Positions 43,514-52,112 of a DNA stretch of 64,000 bases are shown here, in pieces. The first letter of the stretch is position 1. Each line of letters begins with the position of its first letter. The position numbers and the translations under genes are program-made. The notes under the pieces were generated by a model that ran no database searches, had not been told where the DNA came from, and saw only the letters and a program-made list of their open reading frames with translations. The DNA is from Eutrophovita sp913057845 (lineage in GTDB: Bacteria > Pseudomonadota > Gammaproteobacteria > Burkholderiales > Eutrophovitaceae), in the NCBI GenBank assembly GCA_963925895.1, contig CAWUVH010000009.1, positions 7,663 through 71,662 of the forward strand. Reading direction: 5' to 3'.

Positions 43514-44824
43514 TTAGTACATCCAACCAATACCAATGTTTGTGGAATCGTTTTCGCCATTCCTATCAAAATCCTGAACATCTAACTTTAATACAACGTC
43601 CGGGTCCAAGAAGAAGCTCACACCGTAGGTCATTACAGTATCCGCGTTATTAGGGTCAGTAGTAAACCCGGTAGCCACTTTCTCTTGAGTGTTGAAGTCT
43701 GCATACCTAGCAAACGGCTGTATATTGTAGTCACCCCACATAAACGCTTTATAACCCGCCTCAACGTACCAACCCGAAAACTCTTCTGGTGCGGCGTCAT
43801 CGGAGCCCGCTGTTATTCCTGCTGATGCATTAATCGCTTCCGTATCACCCAGCGTTCCCGCTGCGTAGAGTGCACTCAATTTCCAATCATTTGCATCGTA
43901 CTGCGCATGCAAATCCCAAATAGTTAAGGGGGCATCTACGTTTGCTAGCAGCTCAGGATTGGCCCCTTTTCCTTGACCGTTTTGAGCGGTGTTTCCCGTC
44001 CAAACCGATCCACCCCACTTCATACCGGGGACTCCTGTGTAGTTGAATCCAGCGAAATAACCCATATCATTTGCAGTGACTTGCTTACCACTTACACGCA
44101 TTTTCTTAAAACCCGTAGAAGCCGAACTATTCGTAAATTTACTCGCATCTGGCGTCGTTGTAGTCCCCACAAAATAATTAAAACCATTCATTGTTTTGCC
44201 ATCCAGCTGGAAACCAATCTCCCTCCAGGTCGATGGAATAATTTTAGTCTCGATATTGTTTCTCTCCATACCATAGAATACCGGCGGCTCATGGTACTCA
44301 TTAATAAGGCCCAACGGAACAATTTGTAGCCCCGCTTTTAAGTTAAGACCGGGTTTAATAGTATGCTCAATATAAGCCTGCTCCATAGCGACTTCACCGC
44401 CGTCTTCTCCCCCTTTAACTTGTGCGTGCTCAAATTCGATCTCTGAGAACATCCGCGTCTTATCACTGAAGGAGTGACCCAAAAACACAATGAAGCGCTG
44501 CACATCAAACTCATCTTTTTTATCGCCGTCGAAGTTAGCCCAGTTAAGCTCTCCGTAACCACCTATGTAGGTATCTTTAGTGCCGGAAGTTTTTTGCTCA
44601 ATAGACTTCACTAGTTGAGCTTGAGAGTCGATGGCTTCTAAGGTCTCCACTTGAGCCGCAGCCTGGTCCTTAAGTAATGCTTTGAGCTCAAGAAGCTCTT
44701 TTTCTAACGTGTCAATACGTTGGTTAACATCGTCGTCTGCCCAACTTGGCTGGGCGGTAACCAGGACCACTGCCGCCGCGACGCATAGGTTGGCGACCTT
44801 TGGTACTCGAAATATGGTGAACAT
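43514..44824 (-). CDS. Phosphate-selective porin O/P-like outer-membrane porin
   Basis: A 436-residue outer-membrane protein. After a signal peptide (cut near SWADD) comes a coiled-coil segment (VNQRIDTLEKELLELKALLKD, in parts about 35-80), as in OprO/OprP-type porins, and then a barrel with YIGGYGELNWANFDG, FVLF-like strands (RFIVFLGHSFSDKTRMFSEIEFE in parts) and an aromatic end (GWMY). Two Fur-like boxes in its upstream region suggest iron repression. OprO/P names refer to the fold; the solute may differ. The gene is convergent with the ABC operon end. Confidence 0.85.
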   Translation of the reverse strand: MFTIFRVPKVANLCVAAAVVLVTAQPSWADDDVNQRIDTLEKELLELKALLKDQAAAQVETLEAIDSQAQLVKSIEQKTSGTKDTYIGGYGELNWANFDGDKKDEFDVQRFIVFLGHSFSDKTRMFSEIEFEHAQVKGGEDGGEVAMEQAYIEHTIKPGLNLKAGLQIVPLGLINEYHEPPVFYGMERNNIETKIIPSTWREIGFQLDGKTMNGFNYFVGTTTTPDASKFTNSSASTGFKKMRVSGKQVTANDMGYFAGFNYTGVPGMKWGGSVWTGNTAQNGQGKGANPELLANVDAPLTIWDLHAQYDANDWKLSALYAAGTLGDTEAINASAGITAGSDDAAPEEFSGWYVEAGYKAFMWGDYNIQPFARYADFNTQEKVATGFTTDPNNADTVMTYGVSFFLDPDVVLKLDVQDFDRNGENDSTNIGIGWMY

Positions 44825-44887
44825 TTAATAAACTCCTCAATAATGTGCAGTGTTTTATCGTCTTGCTGGAGTTATTATAAACGCAAA

Positions 44888-44902
44888 TGAGAATGATTCG
44901 CA
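44888..44902. promoter_or_regulatory. Fur-like box 1 upstream of the porin gene
   Basis: TGAGAATGATTCGCA has the 7-1-7 Fur arrangement with one mismatch between the arms. It lies 64 bp upstream of the porin start, on the side where the promoter must be. Confidence 0.7.
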
Positions 44903-44910
44903 ATACTAAA

Positions 44911-44925
44911 TGAGAATTATTCTCA
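44911..44925. promoter_or_regulatory. Fur-like box 2 upstream of the porin gene
   Basis: TGAGAATTATTCTCA is a perfect 7-1-7 palindrome, 23 bp centre to centre from box 1, about two helix turns. The pair suggests cooperative binding by Fur dimers. Iron control is inferred from the motif. Confidence 0.8.
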
Positions 44926-45085
44926 ATTAGAATTTCGAATGGCCGGGGAGAGGCTTAAGTATCTAATTAATTGATATAAATTTTATATAAATACTGCGGG
45001 ACATTTTAAAAATGGCCTTAAATGATCCTGAAGAATAACTTAATCGGTCAAGCTCAAGTCATAGAAGACAGTCATACCTTCTCGG

Positions 45086-45859
45086 CTACCAAAGGTTCTC
45101 GAGTGCAAGATGCCCCGGTTTTGATCGACGACTGACGGTATAACCGCTATCGGTAAACCATCCTCGGGTGTCGTCCACCATTTCTGGATTTCCACAGATC
45201 ATGATTCGACTTCGCTCCGGATCGAGCGGTAAACCTATTTTTTTTTCAAGCTCACCACTTTCCAAAAGAACAGGAATACGCTTATCTAACGCACCCTCGA
45301 ATTTCTCTCGAGTCACAACGGGTAAAAATTTAAATTTATGAGAAAACTCCCCAAAATACTCATGATCTTTGAGACCTTCGATAAGCTCCATGTAGGCCAA
45401 CTCTCTAGTTTCTCGAACGCTATACACCAGAATAATATTCTCATAGTTATCCCATGTTTCGAGCTCGTACAAAATGCTGATAAAAGGAGCTAATCCCGTA
45501 CCTGTTGCAAGCATCCACAGGTCTTTACCTTGCTCGAAACGAGCAGTCGTCAAGAGGCCATAATTCATTTTCTCAACAAGCACCTCATCGCCAACTTTCA
45601 ATTGTGACAAGCGACTGGTAAATTCGCCATCAGCTACCACAATTGAAAAATACTCTAGATATTCGTCATAGCTTGCAGACACGATTGAATAAGCTCGCCA
45701 AACGATAGACCCGTCCTCTTTTTTAATACCAAGCCGTGAGAATTGTCCGGGAATGAATCGATACCCAGTATATCGAGTCAACTTAAAACTGAACAAATTC
45801 GGCGCCCAAGTTGTAATTTCGATAATCTTTTCTACAGTATATTTATCTTCTTTTGGCAT
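45086..45859 (-). CDS. fpr: Ferredoxin--NADP reductase
   Basis: A 257-residue flavoprotein with FAD site RAYSIVSASYDEYLEYF (about 55-71; the RxYS motif), NADP site MLATGTGLAPFISIL (about 111-125) and ICGNPEMVDDTRGWF. The C-terminal HLALENLW ends in an aromatic residue that stacks on the flavin in Fpr enzymes of this subclass. It transfers electrons between NADPH and ferredoxin or flavodoxin, often under oxidative or iron stress. It lies upstream of, but not in an operon with, the porin gene on the same strand (261-bp gap). Confidence 0.95.
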   Translation of the reverse strand: MPKEDKYTVEKIIEITTWAPNLFSFKLTRYTGYRFIPGQFSRLGIKKEDGSIVWRAYSIVSASYDEYLEYFSIVVADGEFTSRLSQLKVGDEVLVEKMNYGLLTTARFEQGKDLWMLATGTGLAPFISILYELETWDNYENIILVYSVRETRELAYMELIEGLKDHEYFGEFSHKFKFLPVVTREKFEGALDKRIPVLLESGELEKKIGLPLDPERSRIMICGNPEMVDDTRGWFTDSGYTVSRRSKPGHLALENLW

Positions 45860-46008
45860 TAAATGTGTATGGTTATCGTGATCCGCTTAAATGCGGCATC
45901 CGTATTCTCTTACCCGAAGTCTAACTCATTCGATCAATTCCAGTAGCAGAACTAACAAACCTAATCAATTTGAGAGCTTGGGCGAAACCTGATCAAATCT
46001 ACTTCATA

Positions 46009-46788
46009 TCACTCATCAGACAAGTCTTTCAAAACATCGATTCCCGCCTTGAGCGCCGACTGCAGCAGCATGGAGTCAACACCAACAGCAAACAATCGAA
46101 AATCTTTTAACCAATATTCCCGACTCCACTCGTCATTTGCTGACATACATGCGAGCACCTTACCATGTCTCCTCGCAGCATCACGGATACGCTCAATTGC
46201 ATCCAAATACTTTGGATGAGTAAACTCTCCCGGGATACCCAAAAAGTTCGTCAAGTCGAAGTGACCCAACCATAGAACATCAACGCCAGGCACCGCCGCT
46301 ATCTCATTGATATTTTTAATACCATTCTCTGTTTCGATTAACGCCATGACCAAAGTTCGCTCATTAGCTATTTCAATTTTTTCACTGACATTTCCACCCA
46401 AATAATCATCAGATGCAAATCCAAATGCAGCACCTCTCCTACCCTTTGGCGGGTACCGAGTACACGATACAATAAATTCCGCTTCTTCTGCACTACCTAC
46501 CATGGGTGCCATAATGCCCAGCGCACCCAAATCTAGAGCGCGAGAAATATAGTGATATTGATTGGCAGGAATGCGGCACATAGGAACCAAATCAAGCCCT
46601 CGACACAATGCAATCTGTGTTTTCAAAGTTTCGTAACTGACGCCCGAATGCTCCATATCAATCAGCAAAAAATCAGCACCTGACGACTTGACGATTTGAG
46701 GTAATCCAGGAACTAAAAACTCCCACCCGAAAGTTCCGAATACAGGCTCTCCGGCAAGAGCTTTTTTCTTTATAACGTTATCTCGCAT
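46009..46788 (-). CDS. HpcH/HpaI family class II aldolase
   Basis: A 259-residue aldolase of the 2-dehydro-3-deoxyglucarate / 2,4-dihydroxyhept-2-enedioate type. FGTFGWEFLVPGLPQIVK and DFLLIDMEHSGVSYETL carry the conserved Glu/His region, CRIPANQYHYISRALDLGALGIMAPMV (in parts) the Arg and metal site, and LIETENGIKNINEIAAV the metal-binding Glu. It cleaves a 4-hydroxy-2-oxo acid into pyruvate and an aldehyde. It forms a same-strand set with a D-2-hydroxyacid dehydrogenase and an SDR, so a sugar-acid or hydroxy-acid pathway is likely. Confidence 0.9.
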   Translation of the reverse strand: MRDNVIKKKALAGEPVFGTFGWEFLVPGLPQIVKSSGADFLLIDMEHSGVSYETLKTQIALCRGLDLVPMCRIPANQYHYISRALDLGALGIMAPMVGSAEEAEFIVSCTRYPPKGRRGAAFGFASDDYLGGNVSEKIEIANERTLVMALIETENGIKNINEIAAVPGVDVLWLGHFDLTNFLGIPGEFTHPKYLDAIERIRDAARRHGKVLACMSANDEWSREYWLKDFRLFAVGVDSMLLQSALKAGIDVLKDLSDE

Positions 46789-46838
46789 ATTTTTATATCA
46801 CTGGAAAATTATGTCTTCAAAAATTAAAGGTTAACCAT

Positions 46839-47861
46839 TTAGGACCATTGATCAACCCACGATGGATGCGCTAAAACCTCAGGGTTAACCAACTCGCCTG
46901 GCTTGCGGCCATAAGAAAGATCAACAGCGGATTGAAACGATCGTTCACCTAAGATACGCATACATTCATCAGTGTGACAAATAGCATGAGGCGCAACAAT
47001 CACATTATCTAACTGAAGTAGCGGATTATTCAGATCGACAGGCTCGTGCTTAAACACATCAATTGCCGCACCCAATATCAAATCATTCTGAAGCGCAACG
47101 ATGAGTGCATGCTCGTCAACTACTGGGCCGCGAGAGGTATTGATAAAATAAGCCGAAGGCTTCATTAGCTTAAATTGTTCGTGACTGATCAAACTCTCTG
47201 TCTGCTCGTTTAACAAACAATTGACTGAAATAAAATCTGATTCTTTAAGTAAGGTTCTCAAATCAACCTTGGTAGCACCCAATGCCTCAATTTCTGATTG
47301 AGATACATTTGGATCGCACCCAAGCAAATTTAAATTAAAAGGCTTTGCCAAACGCAGAACTTCTGCACCGATATTACCGACACCAATCACGCCCAAAGTT
47401 CGGCCCATCAAACCCATTCCAAGAAAATTTCCTTTATCCAGCCATCGCCCTGCTCTAACCAGTCGGTCTTTAAGAAACATACGGTGCGCCAAAGCAAGCA
47501 CATACGCCATCACCGATGCAGCTACAGGCCTCCTAACCCCATCGGGGGTAATCGTAAGTAACACGCCGAAGGTATTACAAGCTGACACATCAACCGAGTC
47601 ATAGCCCACACCAAATCTAGCGATAAGCTTCAATTTTCGGTCTTCCCGGCTGAGCGTTTGACTTGTCACCGACGCAGTCATCAAACAAATAGCATCAAAC
47701 TCCGCCGCATGGTCTGGCGTGACCCCCGCGGAGTGATCATCAAGAATAGTCCATTCCACATTAGCATCCTCAAGAATCCGAGTTGCTTCTTCCCCAAAAA
47801 TCGTTCCACCATCTTTCGTAATAACTTCTCTGCTGACACCAATTCGAAATTTATTTGCCAT
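46839..47861 (-). CDS. D-2-hydroxyacid dehydrogenase (SerA/GyaR-like)
   Basis: A 340-residue NAD-dependent dehydrogenase. The NAD site is LGVIGVGNIGAEVLRLA followed by CDPN, the substrate-binding Arg is in NTSRGPVVDEHAL, and the catalytic His in VAPHAICHT; the Glu is in DVFKHEPVD. It is not serine-pathway SerA with ACT domain; the length is that of a stand-alone 2-hydroxyacid dehydrogenase. I chose the start at 47861 with GAGGGAG 6-7 bp upstream; the reading frame is open further up but not conserved. It is followed by the HpaI aldolase 50 bp later. Confidence 0.88.
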   Translation of the reverse strand: MANKFRIGVSREVITKDGGTIFGEEATRILEDANVEWTILDDHSAGVTPDHAAEFDAICLMTASVTSQTLSREDRKLKLIARFGVGYDSVDVSACNTFGVLLTITPDGVRRPVAASVMAYVLALAHRMFLKDRLVRAGRWLDKGNFLGMGLMGRTLGVIGVGNIGAEVLRLAKPFNLNLLGCDPNVSQSEIEALGATKVDLRTLLKESDFISVNCLLNEQTESLISHEQFKLMKPSAYFINTSRGPVVDEHALIVALQNDLILGAAIDVFKHEPVDLNNPLLQLDNVIVAPHAICHTDECMRILGERSFQSAVDLSYGRKPGELVNPEVLAHPSWVDQWS

Positions 47862-47941
47862 AAAAAACTCCCTCACACACCAACAGCCTCGAACATAAAA
47901 CGGCTCCATCTCTCATATCTAATGAGTAGACCAGCCAGAAC

Positions 47942-48697
47942 TCACATAGAAATACTGAATCCGCCATCCACTGTCAACACGTGACCATTCACATAGGCCG
48001 ACTCATCAGAAGCTAAAAATACAGCAGCAGCCCCTATTTCATGGGCCTCACCCCAACGTTTTACCGGCACACGAGAGCATACCCACTGATTAAAGTCTTT
48101 ATCCTCTATAAGGGCCTCATTCATTTCTGTAGCAAAATACCCAGGGGCTATCACATTCGCAGTAACGCCTTTATCGCCCAACTCAACTGCCAGCTGCCTC
48201 GCCAGCGCATGCACACCACCTTTTGAAGCAATATATGCGGATATGGTTGGTCGCCCAAGTTGCGCCGTAATAGAACCAGTAAAAATAATTCGCCCCGAGT
48301 GAGACTTAATCATAGGCTTAGACACTTCTTTGGCTAATGCCCATACGCCGATCAAATTAGTGTCCATAACACGTCGAAAATCGTCTTCATCAAACTCGCT
48401 TATCGGCGAACGATGTTGTATGCCTGCATTCGCAACAAGAATGTCGATACGACCATGCTCGTCAACGATTTGAGCAACGGCTCGCTGTATTTCAGCAGAT
48501 TTGGTAACATCAAAAGCCATCACCGTCGCCAATAACTCGTCATCAATTAACTCCAAAACACGTTGACCCAAACTAACGGGATCTCGACCATTCAAAAATA
48601 CGTGAGCCCCCTGTTTTGCTAACGCCTTTGCCATCCCCCAACCAAGTCCGCGCGAAGCTCCAGAAACCAGCGCGATTTTTCCGTCCAAACGAAACAT
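47942..48697 (-). CDS. SDR oxidoreductase, gluconate 5-dehydrogenase-like
   Basis: About 251 residues: SGASRGLGWGMAKALAKQGA with an Arg after beta-2 (NGRDPVSL), VANAGIQHRS, catalytic Ser in IIFTGSITAQLGRP, YIASKGGVHALARQLAVELG (in parts), and VNGHVLTVDGGFSISM. The closest general pattern is gluconate 5-dehydrogenase / 2-deoxygluconate 3-dehydrogenase. The start ATG at 48697 has AAGGAG 5 bp upstream. First gene of the group SDR - hydroxyacid dehydrogenase - HpaI aldolase, a plausible sugar-acid route. Confidence 0.88.
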   Translation of the reverse strand: MFRLDGKIALVSGASRGLGWGMAKALAKQGAHVFLNGRDPVSLGQRVLELIDDELLATVMAFDVTKSAEIQRAVAQIVDEHGRIDILVANAGIQHRSPISEFDEDDFRRVMDTNLIGVWALAKEVSKPMIKSHSGRIIFTGSITAQLGRPTISAYIASKGGVHALARQLAVELGDKGVTANVIAPGYFATEMNEALIEDKDFNQWVCSRVPVKRWGEAHEIGAAAVFLASDESAYVNGHVLTVDGGFSISM

Positions 48698-48787
48698 ATG
48701 CACTCCTTAGATGAAACAATCGAACTTCAATATTACCTGCACACGCATCTCTGAGTTAGCACGTACTCGAAAAAGGATAGAGCGGAC

Positions 48788-48816
48788 AAAAAAAACGCCG
48801 CTAAAAGCGGCGTTTT
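48788..48816 (-). terminator. Intrinsic terminator of the quinone oxidoreductase gene
   Basis: AAAACGCCGC and GCGGCGTTTT form a 10-bp stem with loop TAAAA. On the minus strand it is followed by a run of eight T. It lies 15 bp after the stop of the quinone oxidoreductase gene. Confidence 0.92.
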
Positions 48817-48830
48817 CTCAACATGAACGA

Positions 48831-49802
48831 TCAGGGCATCAAAATCGTTGAACCCGTAGTTTTTCGAGCCTCAAGATCTCTATGCGCTTTAGCGGCATCG
48901 GCTAATGCATATCGCTGATTAATGTCTATTTTTACTTTGCCAGACTTAACCATACTGAAAAGCTCTTTCGCCCCAGCTTCCAGATCTGAACGCATCGCTG
49001 TATAAATCATGATGGAGGGTCGAGTAAGATAAAAAGAACCTTTCGCGAGTATATTAACGTCAACATCCTTCACAGGACCAGAGCCATTACCAAATACCGT
49101 TAACAATCCTCTCGGCTGGAGACAATCCAACGAGCCGTGAAATGTATCCTTGCCTACCGAATCGAATACCACAGGCACGCCTCGACCTTTTGTAATCTCA
49201 CGAACACGCTCAGCAAAATTTTCTTTAGCGTAGTTGATCGTGTAATGACATCCATGAGCCTTAGCTATTTTTGCTTTTGCATCAGAACCAACCGTGCCGA
49301 TCACTTTGACGCCTAGGGCATTAAGCCATTGACACGCTATCAAACCAACACCACCGGCCGCCGCATGAAACAAGACCGTCTCACCTTTCTGCACGCGATA
49401 GACGCGACGTATGAGCATTTGTACCGTTAGACCCTTGAGCATCATGGCTGCCGCATCCTCATCAGAGACTCCAGCAGGCACTTTAACCAGCTTGGCAGCC
49501 GGCATTACTCTTTCTTGAGCATACGCTCCAGGAGGGCCTCCAGCATAAGCTACGCGATCGCCAGGCTTGACGTGCGTCACCCCGGCGCCAATCGCCTCAA
49601 CCACGCCAGCCCCCTCTAGGCCAACACCGCTAGGCAATGGAAGTGGGTAGAGACCAGACCGATGATACGTATCGATAAAATTTAAGCCGATCGCCGTATG
49701 TCGAACTCGAGCCTCTCCTCGCCTAGGCTTACCAACAATCATATCCTCAACGGACAGAACCTGAGGACCACCCGTTTTATGGAACTTAACTACTTTTGTC
49801 AT
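48831..49802 (-). CDS. qor: NADPH:quinone oxidoreductase (zeta-crystallin type)
   Basis: A zinc-free medium-chain dehydrogenase of 323 residues. It has GEARVRHTAIGLNFIDTYHRSGLYP (in parts), GAGVVEAIGAGV, the nucleotide motif LFHAAAGGVGLIACQWLNALG (AAGGVG) and VIGTVGSDAKAKIAK. It reduces quinones by one electron with NADPH; some members reduce other enones. The start at 49802 (MTKVVKFHK) is preceded by GGAGGT; an upstream extension is not conserved. It stands alone between a terminator and the phaZ ruin. Confidence 0.92.
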   Translation of the reverse strand: MTKVVKFHKTGGPQVLSVEDMIVGKPRRGEARVRHTAIGLNFIDTYHRSGLYPLPLPSGVGLEGAGVVEAIGAGVTHVKPGDRVAYAGGPPGAYAQERVMPAAKLVKVPAGVSDEDAAAMMLKGLTVQMLIRRVYRVQKGETVLFHAAAGGVGLIACQWLNALGVKVIGTVGSDAKAKIAKAHGCHYTINYAKENFAERVREITKGRGVPVVFDSVGKDTFHGSLDCLQPRGLLTVFGNGSGPVKDVDVNILAKGSFYLTRPSIMIYTAMRSDLEAGAKELFSMVKSGKVKIDINQRYALADAAKAHRDLEARKTTGSTILMP

Positions 49803-49836
49803 ACATACCTCCAAGGTAATAATCAACGCATAAAAA

Positions 49837-50237
49837 TCATAATATCTTTTTTTTATTTCTAGCGTGCTCTTTAATAAAATTTAAAATTTGTGGATAAATT
49901 ATCGACCTAAATTTACTACCACTAAATATGCCGTAATGTCCTACACCTTTTGCAACCAGATGTTTTGTATTAATTTACAAAAAGGCTTATCGAGCACAAC
50001 TTCTGCATCGATCACCACTTTTTTACAGCATACCAAAATCGTATCGATATCCCATTCGGGTTTTTGATACCCCCGAATTAACCACGTAAAGAGTTCACTA
50101 TTCGTACCCATATCTCTCGTGAAATGAAGATCACGCATTAGATTGAAAGGACTATTAGCAATTTCTTTTGAGACATTCGCCGCAACCACTAAAGGCGAAA
50201 GCAAAGAGCACTGCAACTTATAAAATGCATAAAACAT
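49837..50237 (-). pseudogene. phaZ: Intracellular PHA depolymerase remnant (internal deletion plus frameshift)
   Basis: On the minus strand the first 92 or so codons from 50237 read as the N-terminus of an intracellular polyhydroxyalkanoate depolymerase: MFYAFYKLQCSLLSPL, then QKPEWDIDTILV and VLDKPFCKLIQ. Directly after this, in another frame, the C-terminus follows: HLVAKGVGHYGIFSGSKF (about 49960-49907) and PQILNFIKEHARN, ending at a TGA at 49837-49839. The family is about 400 residues, so about 250-280 residues including the catalytic Ser and Asp have been lost; only the region of the His survives. The product cannot be active. The stop of the N-terminal frame is at 49941. Confidence 0.85.
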
Positions 50238-50339
50238 TAAATGATTCTTTAGGGTTTGAGGTGCCGTTATTTTCTCAGAAAAAATACTGAAAGATCCGAG
50301 CCGAGATTGGATCTCATCAGTTCATTAAAACTCAAATAT

Positions 50340-51335
50340 TTAAAGAGCAAACCCCTCCTGCATCAAACCAATTTGTTCTCGAATATGACCCAAATGTTCT
50401 TCCCAATATCGCTGTGATCCAAACCACGGGAAAGCCACTTGGAATGCGGGGTCGTTCCACCGCTGAGCTAACCAACCTGCATAGTTGATGATGCGCAGCG
50501 TTCGGAGCGGTTCGATTAAAGCGACCTGTTGGTAGTCAAATGTCATAAATTGCTCATATCCGATCAGGACTTTACGCAACTGCATTGCCATAGACTCTCG
50601 ATCTCCCGACAACAGCATCCATAAATCCTGAATAGCCGGGCCCATTACAGCATCATCCAGGTCAACAAAACTTGGACCATCTTCCATCCATAAAATATTT
50701 CCAGGGTGACAATCCCCCAATAACCGGATGAAGGAGGAGTCTTCCGCTCGTTTTAAAGCGCCATCAATCGCCGTTAACGCGAGATCTACGAGACCTTCGT
50801 ACGCTTCACGTAATTCAGCAGGCATAAATCCATTATTTATTATAAATTCGACAGGCTCTCGACCAAACTGGCCCGTACTCATAGACGGACGATACCGAAA
50901 GGATTGCGTCGCAGATACCGCGTGAATGCGACCGATCAAGCGACCGATCCAACTCAGCACCGAATCGTCTTCCAAGTTAGGTGCTCTTCCACCTTTTTTT
51001 TCAAATACGGCGAACTGAAATTTACCGACCTTAAAAAGAGATTCTTGATTAATCTTAATAGGCGCGATCACTGGAAGTTCGAACTCAGACAAATCAAAGG
51101 TAAATTTGTGCTCCTCTAATAATTGATTTTGGGACCATCGACCTGGTCGATAAAATTTCGCGACCACATCGAATTCTCGATCCTCATCGTAAACGCCAAT
51201 TTGATACACTCGATTCTCGAAACTATTTAGAGGCATTAACTTGCCAGTAGTTTTCCAGCCAACGTGATCAAGCGCATTAAGAATTAAGTCTGGACCTAGA
51301 CCAAAATATGGTGTCTCTTCAGCCTGAAATTTCAC
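50340..51335 (-). CDS. srkA: Stress response Ser/Thr kinase SrkA (YihE/RdoA)
   Basis: A 331-residue aminoglycoside-phosphotransferase-fold kinase. PYFGLGPDLILNALDHVGW and LNSFENRVYQIG (nucleotide loop) start the protein; the catalytic loop is LLGDCHPGNILW (about 215-226) and the metal site FVDLDDAVMGP. The pattern LFDFDD-like here is VDLDD, close enough. SrkA phosphorylates proteins and protects against envelope and oxidative stress. It lies between the phaZ remnant and an SDR gene, both on the minus strand. Confidence 0.9.
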   Translation of the reverse strand: MKFQAEETPYFGLGPDLILNALDHVGWKTTGKLMPLNSFENRVYQIGVYDEDREFDVVAKFYRPGRWSQNQLLEEHKFTFDLSEFELPVIAPIKINQESLFKVGKFQFAVFEKKGGRAPNLEDDSVLSWIGRLIGRIHAVSATQSFRYRPSMSTGQFGREPVEFIINNGFMPAELREAYEGLVDLALTAIDGALKRAEDSSFIRLLGDCHPGNILWMEDGPSFVDLDDAVMGPAIQDLWMLLSGDRESMAMQLRKVLIGYEQFMTFDYQQVALIEPLRTLRIINYAGWLAQRWNDPAFQVAFPWFGSQRYWEEHLGHIREQIGLMQEGFAL

Positions 51336-51390
51336 GGAATCAAAAACCTAAAAGGCGACACAACGGCAATCGACAAATAATACATTTCAG

Positions 51391-52074
51391 TCATCGAGGG
51401 TAGGAACCACCATTTACGTCAACAGTGGTTCCAGAAACATAGGCCGGACTTTCTGCCCCCAACCAAAAAATAGTCTCCGCGACTTCCTCTGGTAAACAAG
51501 GCCGTCCACTATGCACATTGCTCATTACAGATTCTTTTCTGGATTCAGGCAATTGCTCATACATCGTCGTCAGCGTTGGTCCAGGCGCCACCGCATTCAC
51601 GAATATATTATCTCGACCAAGATGTGACGCATAACTCTTTGTAAGATTCAGTAACGCAGCCTTCGTCGCGCCATACCAAAGATCAGGATGACCCGTGAAT
51701 GCCGAGACTGAACCAACCGAAACAATACGGCCACCGCCTCGGGATCGCATACCCAATGAGACGGACTCAATTAATCTCGCAGGGGCTAAAAGGTTCACCT
51801 CTAAAATCTCTTGTATATGATCCTGAGGTATGGAGTCCATCGCGTCACAAAATAGCACCGCCGCATTATTAACCAACGTATCAATCGGCCCCAAACGACC
51901 TATTAACTCTGGAATTTTATCGAGAGACCTTAAATCAAACTTAATACGTTCTCCAATAACAGTAGCTTGAAACTCTTTATCTAGGGACAGCACGTTCCAA
52001 CCCATTGATGAGAATTTTTTAGCGACGGCTAAGCCTATGCCTCTGCCGGCACCAGTAACCAATACTGTTTTCAT
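51391..52074 (-). CDS. Short-chain dehydrogenase/reductase (SDR)
   Basis: The short 227-residue SDR has TGAGRGIGLAVAKKF, NNAAVLFCDAM, catalytic Ser in IVSVGSVSAFTGHP, YGATKAALLNL (Tyr, Lys) and the C-terminal VSGTTVDVNGGSYPR. After beta-2 there is an acidic residue (LDKEFQ), so NAD preference is probable. It follows the unknown 350-residue gene by 38 bp and may be co-transcribed with it. Substrate unknown. Confidence 0.88.
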   Translation of the reverse strand: MKTVLVTGAGRGIGLAVAKKFSSMGWNVLSLDKEFQATVIGERIKFDLRSLDKIPELIGRLGPIDTLVNNAAVLFCDAMDSIPQDHIQEILEVNLLAPARLIESVSLGMRSRGGGRIVSVGSVSAFTGHPDLWYGATKAALLNLTKSYASHLGRDNIFVNAVAPGPTLTTMYEQLPESRKESVMSNVHSGRPCLPEEVAETIFWLGAESPAYVSGTTVDVNGGSYPR

Positions 52075-52112
52075 AAAACCCTTTTAAGAAGCATTAAGCT
52101 CGCAAGTACATC

